Part shown: piece by piece, positions 62,947 through 64,000 of the stretch
How the letters are laid out: each line of letters opens with the position of its first letter
Position numbering within the stretch: the stretch's first letter is position 1
NCBI GenBank assembly: GCA_963747005.1
Contig: CAVVDT010000007.1
Coordinates: 62,001-126,000 of the forward strand
Length of the DNA: 64,000 nucleotides
Direction: 5' to 3'
From: CAVVDT01 sp963747005
GTDB taxonomy: Bacteria > Pseudomonadota > Alphaproteobacteria > Rhizobiales > Aestuariivirgaceae
The notes under the pieces: model-generated
The model's database searches: none
Told to the model about the DNA's origin: nothing
What the model saw: only the letters and a program-made list of their open reading frames with translations
Translations under genes and position numbers: made by a program

Positions 62947-63876
62947 ATGGCTCTCGATCCTCGTGCCAAGCGGTTTCTCGACATGCTGGCGCTCTCCGCC
63001 CCCGATGCATCGCAGAAGCTGTCCGCCGCCGGGCGGCGCGATGCCTTCGCCAAGCTGATGCAGATTGGCGAACGACATGTGGCAATCGCAAGGACCGAGG
63101 ATATCGTCCTCGCCGGACCCGGCGGTCCGCTGCCGTTGCGCCTTTACGATTCGAAACCGGACAGAGACGGCCCGGCACCGGCGCTTGTCTTCCTGCACGG
63201 CGGCGGCCTCGTTGCAGGCAGCATCGATACCCATGATGGCATTTGCCGCATGCTGGCCAATGCATCCGGCACCATCGTGATATCGGTAGACTATCGCCTG
63301 GCGCCTGAAGCGCCGTTTCCCGCCGGCTTGATCGATGCGGGCTTTGCCATCGACTGGATCAACCGATCAGCGTCCCGCAACGGCATCGATCCCTTGCGGA
63401 TTGCCGTGGGCGGAGAATCGGCCGGGGCGTTGTTGGCGGCCCTGATCTGCAATGGACACCAGGCCGTGTCGACCAGACCCAGAGCCCAGCTCCTGCTTTG
63501 CCCGGTTGTCGATCTGGCCGCCACATTTCCGTCGCGCCAGATGTTCGCGCACGGCCATCTCATCGACGATGCGACCATTGCACGAGATATCGACCACTGC
63601 CTGCCGCAGGGCGCTGATGCCACCAGCCTGCCGTCGCCCTTGAGAGAGGGGGAACCGGCGCGCGCGCCAGCCACCATTATCGTCGCCGCCGAATGTGATC
63701 CATTCCGGGACGAGGCCGCGCACCTTGCGGACATGCTGGCCGCCCATGGTGTGCCGGTTCAACACACCTGCCATCCGGGCATGGTACACGGGTTCTATGG
63801 GCTGAACGGGCTCTTCCCCCAGGCCGATAAGGCCCTTCAGGCAGCAGGCCAGCAACTTGCCGCGCTGCTCGCTTGA
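62947..63876 (+). CDS. Alpha/beta hydrolase (HSL-type esterase)
   Basis: 309 residues. The oxyanion HGGG is in VFLHGGGLVAGS, the nucleophile elbow is GGESAGALLA, the acid is in VAAECDPFRDEA, and the His is in CHPGMVHGFYG: a complete triad of the hormone-sensitive-lipase family. VDYRLAPEAPFPAGL is also characteristic. It is divergent from the aminotransferase across 99 bases. As part of the locus it could free a product from an ester or thioester, but HSL esterases are common and the link is weak. Confidence 0.9.
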   Translation: MALDPRAKRFLDMLALSAPDASQKLSAAGRRDAFAKLMQIGERHVAIARTEDIVLAGPGGPLPLRLYDSKPDRDGPAPALVFLHGGGLVAGSIDTHDGICRMLANASGTIVISVDYRLAPEAPFPAGLIDAGFAIDWINRSASRNGIDPLRIAVGGESAGALLAALICNGHQAVSTRPRAQLLLCPVVDLAATFPSRQMFAHGHLIDDATIARDIDHCLPQGADATSLPSPLREGEPARAPATIIVAAECDPFRDEAAHLADMLAAHGVPVQHTCHPGMVHGFYGLNGLFPQADKALQAAGQQLAALLA

Positions 63877-63886
63877 GGCGGCACTT

Positions 63887-64000
63887 TCAGAACCGGACCT
63901 TGCCGGCGCAAATCGCTGCATGAAGTTGAGCGTCGAGCCTGCGATAGCTGCCTTCGCCGGCCTGCAGGACGAAGATCGCATCACCCGACCAAGACGGATC
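63887..64000 (-). CDS. C-terminal end of an unknown protein (partial)
   Basis: The minus-strand frame reads through from the window edge to a TGA at 63887-63889, giving 37 residues: DPSWSGDAIFVLQAGEGSY, then RRLDAQLHAAICAGKVRF. It looks like real protein (no stop, balanced composition) and the gap to the hydrolase stop is only ten bases, as expected for convergent genes. The start lies outside the window and no family can be named. Confidence 0.5.
   Translation of the reverse strand, partial: DPSWSGDAIFVLQAGEGSYRRLDAQLHAAICAGKVRF

Overview
The window is GC-rich, densely packed, single-copy chromosomal DNA from an alphaproteobacterium, most likely of the Hyphomicrobiales (rhizobial) type. This rests on the large number of ABC uptake systems, the twin-arginine binding proteins, the DUF1501/DUF1800 pair, the WD40-caspase protein and the overall codon use. 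I saw no rRNA, tRNA, CRISPR array, insertion sequence or phage gene.

Region 1-11.5 kb is envelope-related: a DUF192 protein, a secreted repeat/low-complexity protein, a secreted WD40-caspase fusion facing a membrane-anchored, probably degenerate class III cyclase, a WecB + short NfrB glycosyltransferase pair, and a DUF1800/DUF1501 export pair.

Region 11.7-27.3 kb is the most unusual part. It is a catabolic island with an aldo/keto reductase-RidA fusion, an AcoX/NAD-kinase-like protein, divergent split glycine-decarboxylase P-protein homologues (GcvPA/GcvPB-like, with no GcvH, GcvT or lipoamide dehydrogenase in the window), a polar amino acid ABC transporter, a FadR-type GntR regulator, two halves of a D-amino-acid/hydroxyproline-dehydrogenase-like complex (one an alpha+gamma fusion), a DapA-family lyase/aldolase, an Old Yellow Enzyme and an SDR. 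Related short dyads of the TGTNKAC type precede four of its transcription units and could be the GntR operators. A branched-chain-type ABC transporter (27.3-32.3 kb, with fused LivM-LivG) follows.

Region 32.3-39.2 kb holds an arsR-acr3 arsenite resistance pair with a clear operator, a glycine-zipper membrane protein, a lipoprotein cytochrome c', and a lower-GC surface-glycan islet (glycosyltransferase-like protein, DegT aminotransferase, GNAT, sulfotransferase).

Region 39.4-43.3 kb is another amino acid ABC transporter with a divergent TetR regulator. Region 43.4-55.0 kb is a coherent N-acyl/N-carbamoyl amino acid and dipeptide salvage cluster: D-aminoacylase, M20 amidohydrolase, an unrecognised protein, a complete Dpp-type transporter, an RpiR regulator and an enolase-superfamily racemase.

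Region 55.2-64 kb contains an alkylglycerone-phosphate-synthase-like flavoprotein and then a compact set that looks like a small carrier-protein biosynthetic locus: SDR, adenylating enzyme and acyl carrier protein on one strand; GNAT-like transferase and ThDP enzyme on the other; and a branched-chain-type aminotransferase and an HSL-type esterase.
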